The notes: generated by a model not told the origin, from the sequence alone. DNA of 64,000 nucleotides from Janthinobacterium lividum (GCF_011601275.1 NZ_JAAOLY010000017.1:88600-152599); one strand, 5' to 3'; positions 34,890 through 45,292 are shown, numbered from the stretch's first letter. Program-made: numbers and translations.

Positions 34890-36471
34890 ACTCTCCCGTA
34901 GCGGCTGCGCTGGCGTGCGCCAGGGGCAGGATAAAACGAAAAATGCCATGCTTGCCCACTTCGGCCCACAACTGGCCGCCATGCGCCTCGACAATGCTGC
35001 GGCTGAGCACCAGCCCCAGCCCCAGGCCGCTGGCCTTGGTCGAGACGAACGGTTCGAACAGGCGTGCGGCCAGGCTGTTGGAAATGCCGGGGCCGCTGTC
35101 TTCCACGGACAGGCGCAACCGCCCGCCCTCGAGCCGCTCGGCCGATACCGTGATGCGGCGCTGGCCGCGCGGCTGGCCCATCACCGCATCCTGTGCATTG
35201 GCCAACAAGTTACGCAGCACCAGCTCGATTTGCAGGCGGTCCGCGTTGACGGCCAGCGACGACGGCGGCGCCAGCACCAGCTCGATGCCATGCTCATGGA
35301 ACAACGGCGTGAACTGGCGCGCCAGACCTTCGATCAGTGCGCTCGCCTCGACCGCTTCGAGCTGCATAGCACCCGTGCGGAAAAAATCGCGCAGGCGGCG
35401 CACCACGTCCGCGGCGCGTCCCGATTCCACGATCATGTGTCCGACGGCGCCTTGCAGCAAGGCGCCGTTCTCGCCCCGCTCCAGCAGGTATTCGCAGGCC
35501 TTGCCATAGGTCGACAAGGCCGTCAGCGGCTGGTTCAGCTCGTGCGCCAGGGCGGCCGCCATTTCGCCGGCGGCCGCCAGGCGCAGCGTGTGCTTCAGCT
35601 CATCGGCCACTTGTCGCATTTCATCGACGACGATGCCGATAAAAAAGCCCACCAGCGCCAGTACAGCGTCGAGCAGTTGCAATTCATAAAACTGGATATC
35701 GACGGCATGCGTCCATTTCACCAGGGTGATGATGCATAGCTGCAATACAAACACGGCCAGCATGGCGCCATGCAAGCCCTGGCGCGAGGCGGCCCAGATC
35801 ACGGGAAGAAACAGGAAGTAGAAATGCTTGTATTCGGAACGCACGATGGAACCGAAGAGGCTCCACAGCACGAAGCTGGCCAGGGCCAGATACGCCAGGG
35901 TTTCCCAGCGCCAGACGGCGGCGTGCAGGCGCGCACGCCCGCGCTCGCTGAACAGCACCCAGATCAGCGGCATCGACACCAGCATGCCGACCGTGTCACC
36001 GATGCCGAAACGCCAGACGGCCGTGCCCCACTCGCCGGCCGGTATGCGTCCCGTGAGCGACAGCAATGAAATATAGCCGAGCGCATTGAGCGCGGTGCCC
36101 AGCAGCACGATGAGGACCCAGGCGCTCAGGCGGCGCCGGTTGTCGAAGATGTCGCTGCTGCTGAAGCTGCGGCGCAGGACTACGCCGATACCGCCATAGC
36201 CGAGCACCAGCCAAGCCGAACAGAGCAAGGTCAGGGGTAGGCCAGCCGGCATGCCGCGCACCAGCACCTCGCCGGCCACCAGGGCGATGAACCATGGCAG
36301 CGCCGCCTTGCGGCCGTGGATCAGCCAAAATACCAGACCCAGCGCGGGATCGGGATTCCACGGGGTGATGTTCAGCCCGTACATCGGGTCGATATACGTG
36401 GCCCAGTCAAACAGCAGATACAGGCCGACAAAGGCGGGATACGACAGGTAGCGGGACAGGAGTGGGCGCAT
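34876..36471 (-). CDS. MASE1-like sensor histidine kinase
   Basis: A 531-residue kinase. The N-terminal half is a MASE1-like integral membrane sensor with about eight spans (residues ~10-290), including WNPDPALGLVFWLIHGRKAALPWF. The kinase core has the H box EMAAALAHELNQPLTALSTYG with His near 310, the N box NLLANAQDAV, and G boxes VEDSGPGIS and GLGLGLVLSRSIVEAHGG. This H-box form (HELNQPL) is of the FixL/NtrB type and suits the FixJ-type partner. The signal is unknown. The ATG at 36471 is chosen because the extra 25 residues of the longer frame precede the first span without support. Confidence 0.9.
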   Translation of the reverse strand: MRPLLSRYLSYPAFVGLYLLFDWATYIDPMYGLNITPWNPDPALGLVFWLIHGRKAALPWFIALVAGEVLVRGMPAGLPLTLLCSAWLVLGYGGIGVVLRRSFSSSDIFDNRRRLSAWVLIVLLGTALNALGYISLLSLTGRIPAGEWGTAVWRFGIGDTVGMLVSMPLIWVLFSERGRARLHAAVWRWETLAYLALASFVLWSLFGSIVRSEYKHFYFLFLPVIWAASRQGLHGAMLAVFVLQLCIITLVKWTHAVDIQFYELQLLDAVLALVGFFIGIVVDEMRQVADELKHTLRLAAAGEMAAALAHELNQPLTALSTYGKACEYLLERGENGALLQGAVGHMIVESGRAADVVRRLRDFFRTGAMQLEAVEASALIEGLARQFTPLFHEHGIELVLAPPSSLAVNADRLQIELVLRNLLANAQDAVMGQPRGQRRITVSAERLEGGRLRLSVEDSGPGISNSLAARLFEPFVSTKASGLGLGLVLSRSIVEAHGGQLWAEVGKHGIFRFILPLAHASAAATGEYGDK

Positions 36472-36589
36472 AACGGTGTTTTTTAACTGTCCCGCATTAT
36501 GCATCGCAAGCGTGCGCCACGCCATGCCATCTTGCGTTATGTGCACATGAAATAATTTTCAGGCAATATCGCAAGGCGCGCCAGCGCGG

Positions 36590-37978
36590 TCAGGCTATGG
36601 CCAAGGGCAAACGCACCTCCACCAGCAAGCCCAGGCCACCATTACCGCTGTGCAACTGAATCGTGCCGCCATGCTGGCGCACGACGGAAGCGACGATGGA
36701 CAGGCCCAGGCCGCTGCCTGGCTGCACCTGCTGCGGCGCGCGGAAAAAGCGGTCGAACACGCGGTCATACAGCGCCGGCGCGATGCCCGGTCCCTGGTCG
36801 GCCACATGCAACACGGCCTGGCCCCGTTCCGCATGCAGCGACACCGTCACGCTGCCGCCGCGCGGACTGTACTTGATGGCGTTTTCCACCAGGTTGTCGA
36901 TCAGCGAAACGAGGCTCTCGCGCTGTCCCGGCACGCTGAGCGAGACACTGGCTTGCAATTCAAGCTCGATATCACCCGCCTGGGCCAGTCCGGACAGGGC
37001 CGCCAGGCGGTCTTGCAGCAAGGTATCGAGCGCCTGCCGCCGCGGCAACTCGCCCGCGCCCGCCTGCACTTCGCTGCGCGTCAACTGCAGCAACTGGCCC
37101 ACCAGGCGCGCGGCCCGGTTGCCACTGTTTAAGATACCGTCCAGCAGTTCTTGCTGGCGCGCATCATGTACCTGGCTCTGCAAGGCCTCGACATTCACGC
37201 GCATGGCCGCCAGTGGCGTGCGCAGCTCATGCGTGGCATCGGCGATGAAGCTGCGTTCGCGCGCGGCGCTGGCATCGACCCGCTGCAGCAGCGCATTGAT
37301 ATTGTCGACCAGCGCCGCCAGTTCGCCATGCGGCGGCTTGAAGGCCAGCGGACGCAAATCCTGTGGCCCGCGCGCCGCCACCTCCTGCGCCAGCTTGCGC
37401 CACGGGCGCATGGCAAGGCGGATCGACAGCCAGGCCGGCACCAGCAGGAATGGCAGGCTGATCAGCAGCGGCAGCAGATAGTAGCCGCGTGAATTGATCG
37501 TGATGAACAATTGCCAGGCGCCTCCCGCTTCCAGCACCGTCACGCGCGTGTTGCCCTCGTCCAGGCTGCGGCTGCGCCAGGCCTGGCCCTTGACGTACAC
37601 CACTTCCATCTGCTCCGGGCCGGCGCTGCGGATACCGCTGGGCGCATCGGGCGACTTGTAGACCAGCTTGCCTTCGCGCCAGACCAGGATGCGCGGCGCC
37701 AATTCCGGCACCCGCCCCGTTTCAAACTCCTCGCGCAAGGCTTCGTCGATGGCGCGCAAGCTTTGTTCCTGGCGCTGCGGCTGCTCGGCCAGGTTGTCGG
37801 CCACGCTGATAATGGCGTGCAGGACGCCGCGGCTCACATTGCTTGCTTCGTCCGCCCCCTCGACCAGCACATACGCCACGGCCAGGCTCCACACCATGGT
37901 CAGCATCAGCATTTGCGCGATCATCAGCCGGCGCACCAGGGTAGGCCGGCGCAACATGGCCCAGAAACGCCCCATCAT
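36590..37978 (-). CDS. QseC-like sensor histidine kinase
   Basis: A 462-residue kinase with two membrane spans (about 19-38 and 165-185) enclosing a ~125-residue periplasmic sensor. A HAMP linker follows, then the H box FIADATHELRTPLAAM (His near 253), N box LVENAIKYSPRGG and G boxes ADQGPGI and GSGLGLSIVASVVRQHGG. It resembles the TctE/QseC subfamily. It overlaps its response-regulator gene by 4 bases (ATGA), so both are made together. The proximity of mipA suggests an envelope-stress or cation signal, by inference only. Confidence 0.93.
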   Translation of the reverse strand: MMGRFWAMLRRPTLVRRLMIAQMLMLTMVWSLAVAYVLVEGADEASNVSRGVLHAIISVADNLAEQPQRQEQSLRAIDEALREEFETGRVPELAPRILVWREGKLVYKSPDAPSGIRSAGPEQMEVVYVKGQAWRSRSLDEGNTRVTVLEAGGAWQLFITINSRGYYLLPLLISLPFLLVPAWLSIRLAMRPWRKLAQEVAARGPQDLRPLAFKPPHGELAALVDNINALLQRVDASAARERSFIADATHELRTPLAAMRVNVEALQSQVHDARQQELLDGILNSGNRAARLVGQLLQLTRSEVQAGAGELPRRQALDTLLQDRLAALSGLAQAGDIELELQASVSLSVPGQRESLVSLIDNLVENAIKYSPRGGSVTVSLHAERGQAVLHVADQGPGIAPALYDRVFDRFFRAPQQVQPGSGLGLSIVASVVRQHGGTIQLHSGNGGLGLLVEVRLPLAIA

Positions 37979-38661
37979 GCGCCAGTACTCGGCGCAGTGG
38001 ACGCTTCGCCCTGCTGGTCGATGACATAGCCGACGCCGCGCACGGTACGAATATAGCCTTCGCCTATCTTGCGGCGCAGGTTGCCCATGTGCACATCAAG
38101 GGTATTGCTGGCATTGGCCAGCCCGCCGGGCAGGATGTGTTCTTCCAGCACGCGGCGCGTGATGACCCGGTTGGCGCGCATCAGCAAGGTCTTCAGCAGC
38201 GCATATTCACTGGCGGTAAGCTCCACCGGCCGACCATGCACGCTGACACGGCGCGTGGGCACCTGCAGCAGCAGGCCGCGCAACTCGATGGTGTCGCCGT
38301 CGAAGCCATAGCTGCGGCGCGCCAGCGCACGCACGCGCGACAGCAGCTCGGCCAGCACGAAGGGCTTGACCAAGTAATCGTCGGCGCCCCCATCGAGGCC
38401 CCGCAAGCGCTGTTCCAGCGTGTCGCGGGCGCTGAGGATCAGCACGGGCAAACGGGCCGCACGCAGCCGGGCCAGCAAATCGAGGCCATCGCCATCGGGC
38501 AAGCCCAAGTCCAGCAGCACCAGTTCGCAACTATCGTGTTCGATGCTGCGCGCCGCATCCTCGAGGCTGCGCACCCAGACCACTTGCATGCCCTGGTCGC
38601 GCAAGGCGATTCGCACGCCGTTGCCCAGGTCCATATCGTCTTCAATCAGCAGTATTTTCAT
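37975..38661 (-). CDS. OmpR-family (QseB-like) response regulator
   Basis: A 228-residue regulator with a receiver domain (IEDD at 6-9, Asp51 in LVLLDLGLPDGDG, Lys in DYLVKPF) and a C-terminal winged helix (ELTASEYALLKTLLMRANRVITR, NTLDVHMGNLRRKIGEGYIRTVRGVGYVI). The ATG at 38661 begins the receiver precisely; the frame is open to 38829 but runs into the divergent mipA gene. Four CTTMAT-like hexamers with 10-12 base spacing lie in the intergenic space, matching the tandem sites used by PmrA/QseB-type regulators. Confidence 0.94.
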   Translation of the reverse strand: MKILLIEDDMDLGNGVRIALRDQGMQVVWVRSLEDAARSIEHDSCELVLLDLGLPDGDGLDLLARLRAARLPVLILSARDTLEQRLRGLDGGADDYLVKPFVLAELLSRVRALARRSYGFDGDTIELRGLLLQVPTRRVSVHGRPVELTASEYALLKTLLMRANRVITRRVLEEHILPGGLANASNTLDVHMGNLRRKIGEGYIRTVRGVGYVIDQQGEASTAPSTGA

Positions 38662-38708
38662 GGTGAGTATTAAACCACCACAAGCTGAAGAAAGGGTAAA
38701 GAAGCGCT

Positions 38709-38747
38709 CTTCATGCAATCTTAATAAAAGGCTCATTTTTCCTTCAT
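38709..38747. promoter_or_regulatory. Tandem response-regulator binding sites between qseB-like gene and mipA
   Basis: Direct hexamers CTTCAT (38709), CTTAAT (38720), CTCATT (38732) and CTTCAT (38742) repeat every 11, 12 and 10 bases, about one helical turn. This is the layout bound by OmpR/PmrA-type dimers (PmrA box: CTTAAT-N5-CTTAAT). They lie 48 bases upstream of the regulator gene and 70-110 bases upstream of mipA, so they could serve either gene. Confidence 0.6.
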
Positions 38748-38819
38748 GGCAAGGACAGATACTGTCGGCAGTCAATCGAGCCACCTCCGGACTCGGTTCT
38801 CCACCTGACGGAAAACTCC

Positions 38820-39641
38820 ATGCACGCATCTACAACCTTGTTGACCTCGCTGGCACTGGCCTGCGGCCTGAGCTTGAATCCCCTGGCTGCCGCGGCGGCC
38901 GAACCGGCTGCGGAAAATGTCTTCACCATCGGCGGCGGTGTCGCCGCCGTGTCCAGCTATTCCGGCGCCGACAAGCTGTCGGCTTCGCCGCTGATCATCC
39001 TCGATTACGCCATGGCCAATGGCCTGTTCTTCAGCACGTCGCGCGGCGTCGGCTATGGCGGCCAGGCAGGCCCCCTCAGCTACAGCGCGGCGCTGGGCTA
39101 CCGCGGCAACCGCGAAGACCACAAGCGCAATGGCGCCAACGGCTGGGGCGGCAGCGATTACCTGAAAGGCATGGGCGAAGTCAAGGGCAACGCCAGCGCC
39201 CTGCTCAGCGTGGGCTACTCGCCATTGCCGGGCCTGTCACTGAGCGTGTCGAGCGACATTCCCCTGTCGAACCGCGAAAATGGCGCAAATGTGCATTTCG
39301 GCGCCACAGGCCAGGTCTACGGCCGGGCCGATGCCAAGGGCATGCAAAAAGACAGCGTGAGCATCGGCGGCCAGCTGGGCTGGGGCGAGCGCAAGTACGT
39401 GCAAACCATGTATGGCGTCACGGCCACCCAGGCCGCGAATACCTCGTTCAAGCAATACACGCCCAAGGGCGGTTTCTATGAAGCGCAGGCCACCGTCAAC
39501 TGGGAACACCGCTTCGATGCGCGCTGGGGCATCAACACGCTGGTCGGCGTCGAGAGCCGCCTGGGCGACGCGGCCAAGAGCCCCATCGTGCAGCGCAAGA
39601 CCTCGCCGATCGGCGCCGTGTACGTCACCTACCGCTATTAA
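38820..39641 (+). CDS. mipA: MipA/OmpV family outer-membrane protein
   Basis: A 273-residue outer-membrane beta-barrel protein. The signal peptide covers ~1-27 (ending PLAAAAAEP). MipA/OmpV features follow: VFTIGGGVAAVSSYSGADKLSASPLIILDYAMANGLFF, then alternating strands and a C-terminal aromatic end (VYVTYRY). MipA was described in E. coli as a scaffold linking a lytic transglycosylase and a penicillin-binding protein; relatives respond to antibiotics and cations. Being divergent from the QseBC-like system, with tandem sites between them, it is a likely target of that system. Confidence 0.87.
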   Translation: MHASTTLLTSLALACGLSLNPLAAAAAEPAAENVFTIGGGVAAVSSYSGADKLSASPLIILDYAMANGLFFSTSRGVGYGGQAGPLSYSAALGYRGNREDHKRNGANGWGGSDYLKGMGEVKGNASALLSVGYSPLPGLSLSVSSDIPLSNRENGANVHFGATGQVYGRADAKGMQKDSVSIGGQLGWGERKYVQTMYGVTATQAANTSFKQYTPKGGFYEAQATVNWEHRFDARWGINTLVGVESRLGDAAKSPIVQRKTSPIGAVYVTYRY

Positions 39642-39729
39642 AACAGGGCTGGCATAAGGGGAACCCGTACGCTGTTTCGCCAATTTACAGGGGGTGATGG
39701 CATGCATAAGATGACATGGTTTTCCGACT

Positions 39730-40284
39730 ATGGCCATCCATTCCATGCATGCATCGCGCCCCGCAACGCAACACCACCGCGCCCCGGACAGCGCCGCGGG
39801 TGCCTGCGGCAAGCCGGGCCAGGATACCTTGCTGCTGCTCTTGCCCGTCAAGCGCGCCAGCGACATCGTCTACGGCGCGCGCTACGCCAGGCGCTTGCAG
39901 GAGTGGGGCATCAAAGTCTGCGTCAGCCTGTTGCACGTGACCGCGGCGCCACGGCGCTGCGCCGATGATCTGCCCCTGCATGGCGCCAGCGAGTGTGCTG
40001 CGCTGGACCTGGCCACGCAGCACATGATGCACGAGGCGGGACTCTACCTGAGCCGCTCTCATATCGCGTACAGCACCCACATTTTCGCCGGCGAGCTGCT
40101 GTTTACGATACTCGATACAGCTGAGCTGCTGGGTTGCCACGAAGTGGTCTTGCCAGCGCACAGGCACGGCGGCTGGCCGCGCCATTTTTCGGGCGGCCTG
40201 GCCGGCAAGCTGGCGCGTGGCAGCCGCGGCACCACCATCCTGCTGGCAAACCACGAGGGCGTCAGCAGCCCGGTACCCGTCTGA
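39730..40284 (+). CDS. UspA-like (universal stress) protein, divergent
   Basis: A 184-residue soluble protein. The middle reads TLLLLLPVKRASDIVYGARYARRLQEWGIKVCVSLLHV, as in the first strand/helix of UspA proteins. Near the end, GCHEVVLPAHRHGGWPRHFSGGLAGKLARGSRGTTILLANHEG resembles the UspA closing segment with its glycine-rich loop, though the usual GSxG pattern is altered. The N-terminal ~30 residues are His/Ala-rich and may not be translated; the start is uncertain. If a member, it has probably lost normal ATP binding. It precedes the VirK-like gene by ~30 bases. Confidence 0.55.
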   Translation: MAIHSMHASRPATQHHRAPDSAAGACGKPGQDTLLLLLPVKRASDIVYGARYARRLQEWGIKVCVSLLHVTAAPRRCADDLPLHGASECAALDLATQHMMHEAGLYLSRSHIAYSTHIFAGELLFTILDTAELLGCHEVVLPAHRHGGWPRHFSGGLAGKLARGSRGTTILLANHEGVSSPVPV

Positions 40285-40315
40285 GCCGAAACGGCTTCGA
40301 CGTTCCCCCTTTATC

Positions 40316-41329
40316 ATGGACATGCGCACGATGATGCCAACTATTACCCTGTCTGACGGCTTGATGGCGATGCCGAGCGGCATGCGCCGCTGGCGCGAAA
40401 TGCTCAAGCTGCATCTGCGCGCCCGCGTGCAACAGCGCCAAACCCGCCACTGGCTACAACTGCTGAACTCGCATCCGGTGTTTCATGATCTGGTGCAAGC
40501 CTATCCGCACATGATCCACAAGGTCTACCGCCCTTACCTGAGCCTGACCTTGAATTGCCAGCAGCGCGTGGAATTGCTGACCGAGCACTACCACTTCATC
40601 TTGCAGCAAGGCTGGGGCAGGCTGATGAGCCAAGCGGCGCACGGACCCGTGCGCCTGTGCACGGTAGCGGGCAAATCGGGCGCCCCCTACCATTTGCAAC
40701 TGTGTTCGCTGCACCCGATGGACCGTGAAGGCGAGATGGTGCTGCAACTGATGCATGACGACGACGTGCTGTATTCGATCGCCTTCTCCTTCTTCGGCAG
40801 CCAGCTGCGCGCCACCCTGGGCATGCGCATCGGCTGCCTGCAAGGCCCGAAGGGCGAGGACAGCGCGCACCGCGTGCGCGAAGCAACGCGCGACTTGCAC
40901 GGCATGCGCCCCAAGAGCCTGATGGTGCGCCTGGTGCGCCAGCTGGGATACGAACACGGCTGCCGCAAGATGCTGCTTGTCGGCAATATCAACCGCGCCG
41001 TGCACCACTCCGCCAAGAAAGGCCGTTTGTTCGCCAACTACAATGCAATATGGCAAGAACTGGGCGCGCAAGTTCGCCAGGATGGCGATTTTGAGTTAGC
41101 GTGCGAAAACCTGCCCTTGCTGGCGCTGGAAGAAATTCCTTCAAAGAAACGCTCGGAAGCACGCAAGCGCCACGAACTGACACTGGCCATGATCGCCAGC
41201 CTGCGTAGCGGCCTCGAGGCCCATCGCAGCCTGGTGCAAGCCGTCACGGCAGGCGCCACGGCCGCCAGCGATGTGCGGCAATCGGCCATGCTCGATGAAG
41301 ACGACGACTACGCTTCCGCTATCGCCTGA
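40316..41329 (+). CDS. VirK/YbjX (DUF535) family protein
   Basis: A 337-residue cytoplasmic protein. It matches the DUF535 pattern found in VirK of Shigella and YbjX of E. coli: YRPYLSLTLNCQQRVELLTEHYHFI, LCSLHPMDREGEMVLQL, CLQGPKGEDSAHRVREATRDLHGMRPKSLMVRLV and GNINRAVHHSAKKGRLFANYNAIWQELG. The biochemical role is not known; VirK has been linked to virulence-protein export and membrane-peptide resistance. The ATG at 40316 is chosen; the frame is open to 40217, overlapping the preceding gene. The last ~60 residues are variable. Confidence 0.85.
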   Translation: MDMRTMMPTITLSDGLMAMPSGMRRWREMLKLHLRARVQQRQTRHWLQLLNSHPVFHDLVQAYPHMIHKVYRPYLSLTLNCQQRVELLTEHYHFILQQGWGRLMSQAAHGPVRLCTVAGKSGAPYHLQLCSLHPMDREGEMVLQLMHDDDVLYSIAFSFFGSQLRATLGMRIGCLQGPKGEDSAHRVREATRDLHGMRPKSLMVRLVRQLGYEHGCRKMLLVGNINRAVHHSAKKGRLFANYNAIWQELGAQVRQDGDFELACENLPLLALEEIPSKKRSEARKRHELTLAMIASLRSGLEAHRSLVQAVTAGATAASDVRQSAMLDEDDDYASAIA

Positions 41330-41446
41330 GCGCCCCCGCTCTTGCGGCACACGCTACAACCCGTGCACGGCACAATCCTGTTACGCTAGCGCTATCGGCA
41401 TGCACTGCGGTGCACCGGTTCCCCCAACGTTTACTAGGAGGCATTC

Positions 41447-41677
41447 ATGCGTGTAGACATCTACCGCCGGGCCGAACACGACGGCATTTTTTCCTACCTC
41501 GCCGTGCCGGAAGGAAAGCTCATTCCGGAAGAAGTGACCAATACGGACTGGCAGCTCGAAATACGCGCCAGCGAAGTGGCTGACGATGCCGAGATCTTGC
41601 CGGACTACCATATCGAACAGCCGCACCAGCAGATCGCCGCCAAAGGCTATGCGATCACGGGCCTGAAAGACATGTAA
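41447..41677 (+). CDS. Small conserved-looking protein (DUF6139-like)
   Basis: A 76-residue acidic protein beginning MRVDIYRRAEHDGIFSYLAV and containing PEEVTNTDW. I recall this pattern from a small family of unknown function in Oxalobacteraceae (DUF6139), but this is from memory. A strong AGGAGG lies 7 bases before the ATG and a terminator follows the stop, so the gene is well delimited. It is predicted to be a soluble, mostly beta protein without a signal peptide. Confidence 0.75.
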   Translation: MRVDIYRRAEHDGIFSYLAVPEGKLIPEEVTNTDWQLEIRASEVADDAEILPDYHIEQPHQQIAAKGYAITGLKDM

Positions 41678-41683
41678 ACAAAA

Positions 41684-41716
41684 AAAGCCAAACCAGCATG
41701 TCTGCGGTTTGGCTTT
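41684..41716. terminator. Bidirectional terminator between small gene and dnaE
   Basis: AAAGCCAAACC (41684-41694) pairs with GGTTTGGCTTT (41706-41716). On the minus strand the stem is followed by a long T-run, so it is a good dnaE terminator; on the plus strand it serves the 76-residue gene. Confidence 0.88.
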
Positions 41717-41740
41717 GTTGTCTGCGCCGGGCGGTGCCGG

Positions 41741-44700
41741 TCAGTATTCGACCGCCACCTCTTGCGCGCCCAGCATCTGCTCCAGCGCCATCTGCAATTC
41801 ATCCGATGGCGCCACTTTCCATTCATCCCCGAACTGCAGCACGCAACTGACGCCTTGCGGGCTGACCTTCGCGGCGATCGGCAGTCCGTCCGCAGCCCGG
41901 TGCGGCATGATCACGTCGCGGATGCGCTTGGCATCCAGGGTGGCCGGCAAGGTCAGGCCCAGCTGGCGGCCATATTGCACGCGCGCGGCGATGATGTCGA
42001 AGGCGCTCTCGGCCGTGATGCGCAAGCCGCCCGAAAACCGGTCTTCCGACACCTTGCCCACGACGGCCAGAAATTCATCTTCCTTGAAGATTTTCCGGTT
42101 GGCGTCGAACAATTCGCCATACACCGTCACCTCCACCGTGCCGCTCTTGTCGTCCAGGGTGACGATGAGGATCTTGCCGCGCTGCGTCATCTGCGTGCGC
42201 AAGCCCGTGATGACGCCGGCCATCATGCGCGGCTCGCGCGATGGCGACAATTCCGACAATTTCGTGCGCGCAAAACGGCGCGCCTCGGGCGCATACGAAT
42301 CGAACAGGTGGCCGGACAAATAGAAACCCAGCGCGATCTTTTCTTCCGTCAGACGCTGTTTATCGGTCCACACGGGCACCTTGACGTACTCGGGCGGCGC
42401 CACCATGTCGCTGTCGTCGCCGCCAAACAGGCTCACCTGATTGGCCGCCTTGGCGGCCTGGTCAGCACATTCCATGGCGAACGCCACGGACGCGAGCAGG
42501 ATGGCGCGGTCGACCTTCAGACAATCGAAGGCGCCGCTGCGTATCAGCGACTCGATAGTGCGGCGGTTGATCTGCTTCTTGTCCACGCGCTTGCAGAAAT
42601 CGAACAGGCTCGTGAAGGGACCGCCCGCCTCGCGCGCGGCGATGATGGCTTCGATGGCGTTCTGGCCCGAGCCTTTCACGGCGCCCAGGCCATAGCGGAT
42701 CTGCGTGACTTTCTTGCCGCTCACGGACGGCGGCGCGCCGCTCGGCATGAAGCGGTAATCGGACTCGTTGATATCCGGGGGCAACAAGGTCAGCTTGCAG
42801 ATTTCCAGCGAGTCTTCCACCAGGATCTTGATCTTGTCCGTGTCGTCCATGGCCAGCGACAAGTTGGCGGCCATGAAGGCGGCCGTGTGGTGCGCTTTCA
42901 GGTAAGCCGTGTGGTACGACAGCAAAGCATAGGCGGCGGCGTGCGATTTGTTGAAACCGTAGCCGGCGAACTTTTCCATCAAGTCGAAGATCTCGTCGGC
43001 CTTTTCCGCCGTCAAGCCATCTTTCGCCGCACCGGCGCGGAAGATCTCGCGGTGCTCGGCCATCTCTTCGGCCTTCTTCTTACCCATGGCGCGGCGCAGC
43101 ATGTCGGCGCCGCCCAGCGAGTAGCCGCCGACGATCTGCGCCATCTGCATCACCTGCTCCTGATACACCATGATGCCGTAGGTTTCGGACAGAATCGATT
43201 CCGTGCGCGGATCGGGATAATCGAAGCGTTCGCCGTGCTTGCGCTTGCAGAAATCGGGAATCAGGTCCATCGGGCCCGGACGGTACAATGCCACGAGCGC
43301 GATAATGTCTTCGAAACGGTCGGGACGCGCGTCTTTCAGCATGCCCTGCATGCCGCGCGACTCGAGCTGGAACACGGCCACGGTCTTGGCCTTGGTCAGC
43401 AAGTCGTACGACGGCTTGTCGTTCAGCGGCAAGGTCGCCAGGTCGAAATTGGCCTGCGCCGGATCGAGCTGCTTGATGTAGCGCACGGCGCGGTCAAGGA
43501 TGGTCAGCGTGGTCAAACCCAAAAAGTCGAACTTCACGAGGCCGACGGCCTCCACGTCATCCTTGTCGTACTGCGACACGACGCCGGAATCGCCGCCCTG
43601 CGTGTACAGCGGGCAGAAATCCGTCAGCTTGCCGGGAGCGATCAGCACGCCCCCCGCGTGCATGCCGATATTGCGCGTGATGCCTTCGACCTGCTGCGCC
43701 AGGTCCAGCAGCTGCTTGACCTCTTCCTCGTTTTCCAGTCGCTCCTTGAGCAGCGGCTCTTCCTCGATGGCGTCGGCGATCGACACGGGTTTGCCCGGCT
43801 TGAACGGGATCAGCTTGGAGATGCCGTCGCAGAAGTTGTAGCCGAAATCCATCACGCGGCCCACGTCGCGAATCGCGCCCTTGGCCGCCATGGTACCGAA
43901 GGTGGCGATCTGCGAGACGGCCTCCTTGCCATACAAATCCTTGACGTGCTGAATGACGCGGTCGCGCCCTTCCTGGCAAAAGTCGATATCGAAGTCGGGC
44001 ATCGAGACGCGTTCTGGGTTCAAAAAGCGCTCGAACAGCAGGTTGTACTGCAATGGGTCCAGGTCGGTAATGAGCAGCGAGTACGCCACCAGCGAACCGG
44101 CACCCGAGCCGCGGCCCGGGCCGACGGGCACGCCGTTTTCCTTGGCCCACTGGATAAACTCGGCCACGATGAGGAAGTAGCCGGGGAATTTCATGTTGCA
44201 AATCGTGTCCGTCTCGAATTTCAGGCGCGATTCGTAGCGCGGACGCTCCTTTTCACGACGCTCGGGATCGGGATACAGCTGCAACAAACGCTTTTCCAGG
44301 CCTGCCTGCGATTCGGCGACGAGGAACTGGTCGATCGTCATGCCGGGCGGCGTGGGGAAGTTCGGCAGTTGCGGCTTGCCCAAGGTCAAGGTCAAATTGC
44401 AGCGCTTGGCGATTTCCACGGAATTGGCCAGCGCGGCCGGCAAGTCGGCAAACAGTTCCGCCATGTCCGCCTGCGACAGGAAGCGCTGGCTGTCATTGAA
44501 GCGCTTGACGCGCTTGGCGTTGGCCAGCATTTCGCCTTCGGCGATACAGGTGCGGGCTTCGTGGGCAATAAATTCTTCAGGGGAAATGAATTGCACGGGA
44601 TGCGTGGCGACGACAGGCAGGCCCAGCTTGGCCGCCAGGGCCACCGCATGGCGCACCTGCGCTTCCTGGTTGGCCTGGCCACCACGCTGGATTTCGATAT

Positions 44701-45292
44701 AGAAATGCCCGGGGAAAATCTCGGCCCAGCGCTGCGCGTTGCGCTCGGCCAGGGCCAGGTTGCCATTCTCGATGGCGGTACCGACATCGCCGAAATGCGC
44801 GCCGGACAGCACGATCAAGCCATTCGCCGCGCTTTCGCCCGGGTACAAGTCGTAGGTATTCGTCGCCAGCGCCTGCAGCCACTCGATGCGCAGCTCGGCG
44901 CGCCCCTTGTACTGGTTGGTCAGCCAGGCCGTCGACAGCAGTTCGCACAGTTGCAGATAGCCCATGCGGTTTTTCGCCAGCAACAGCAGGCGCGACGGTT
45001 TTTCGCGATTGTCGTCATTCGTGATCCACACGTCGACGCCGACGATGGGCTTGATGCCCTTGCCGCGCGCTTCCTTGTAGAACTTGACCATGCCAAACAG
45101 GTTCGACAGGTCGGTGACGGCCAGCGCCACCTGCTTGTCCTTTGCCGCCGCCTTGACCACGTCGTCGATGCGCACGAGGCCATCGACGATCGAGTACTCC
45201 GAGTGCACGCGCAAATGGACGAAAGCAGGACCGGGCTGCATCGCTTGCTGTGAACCTGCCGGAGCGCCGGCCTCTTGCATTACCATTTCCAT
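41741..45292 (-). CDS. dnaE: DNA polymerase III alpha subunit
   Basis: The replicative polymerase, about 1183 residues. It contains the N-terminal PHP domain ([19 protein letters not shown]), the palm with catalytic aspartates in [10 protein letters not shown] (~428-437), the [14 protein letters not shown] block, the fingers motif [25 protein letters not shown], a helix-hairpin-helix region and a C-terminal OB fold ([25 protein letters not shown]). The start could be any of three in-frame ATGs (45292, 45286, 45280); the last has the best spaced GGA. The same frame stays open to 46432, but that part is antisense to trhO and is not coding. Confidence 0.97.
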   Translation of the reverse strand: MEMVMQEAGAPAGSQQAMQPGPAFVHLRVHSEYSIVDGLVRIDDVVKAAAKDKQVALAVTDLSNLFGMVKFYKEARGKGIKPIVGVDVWITNDDNREKPSRLLLLAKNRMGYLQLCELLSTAWLTNQYKGRAELRIEWLQALATNTYDLYPGESAANGLIVLSGAHFGDVGTAIENGNLALAERNAQRWAEIFPGHFYIEIQRGGQANQEAQVRHAVALAAKLGLPVVATHPVQFISPEEFIAHEARTCIAEGEMLANAKRVKRFNDSQRFLSQADMAELFADLPAALANSVEIAKRCNLTLTLGKPQLPNFPTPPGMTIDQFLVAESQAGLEKRLLQLYPDPERREKERPRYESRLKFETDTICNMKFPGYFLIVAEFIQWAKENGVPVGPGRGSGAGSLVAYSLLITDLDPLQYNLLFERFLNPERVSMPDFDIDFCQEGRDRVIQHVKDLYGKEAVSQIATFGTMAAKGAIRDVGRVMDFGYNFCDGISKLIPFKPGKPVSIADAIEEEPLLKERLENEEEVKQLLDLAQQVEGITRNIGMHAGGVLIAPGKLTDFCPLYTQGGDSGVVSQYDKDDVEAVGLVKFDFLGLTTLTILDRAVRYIKQLDPAQANFDLATLPLNDKPSYDLLTKAKTVAVFQLESRGMQGMLKDARPDRFEDIIALVALYRPGPMDLIPDFCKRKHGERFDYPDPRTESILSETYGIMVYQEQVMQMAQIVGGYSLGGADMLRRAMGKKKAEEMAEHREIFRAGAAKDGLTAEKADEIFDLMEKFAGYGFNKSHAAAYALLSYHTAYLKAHHTAAFMAANLSLAMDDTDKIKILVEDSLEICKLTLLPPDINESDYRFMPSGAPPSVSGKKVTQIRYGLGAVKGSGQNAIEAIIAAREAGGPFTSLFDFCKRVDKKQINRRTIESLIRSGAFDCLKVDRAILLASVAFAMECADQAAKAANQVSLFGGDDSDMVAPPEYVKVPVWTDKQRLTEEKIALGFYLSGHLFDSYAPEARRFARTKLSELSPSREPRMMAGVITGLRTQMTQRGKILIVTLDDKSGTVEVTVYGELFDANRKIFKEDEFLAVVGKVSEDRFSGGLRITAESAFDIIAARVQYGRQLGLTLPATLDAKRIRDVIMPHRAADGLPIAAKVSPQGVSCVLQFGDEWKVAPSDELQMALEQMLGAQEVAVEY

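Noticed and set aside
41762..45253. 1163-codon open frame on the plus strand
   Set aside because: Complete antisense of dnaE; composition is typical of a shadow frame and no domain is recognisable.
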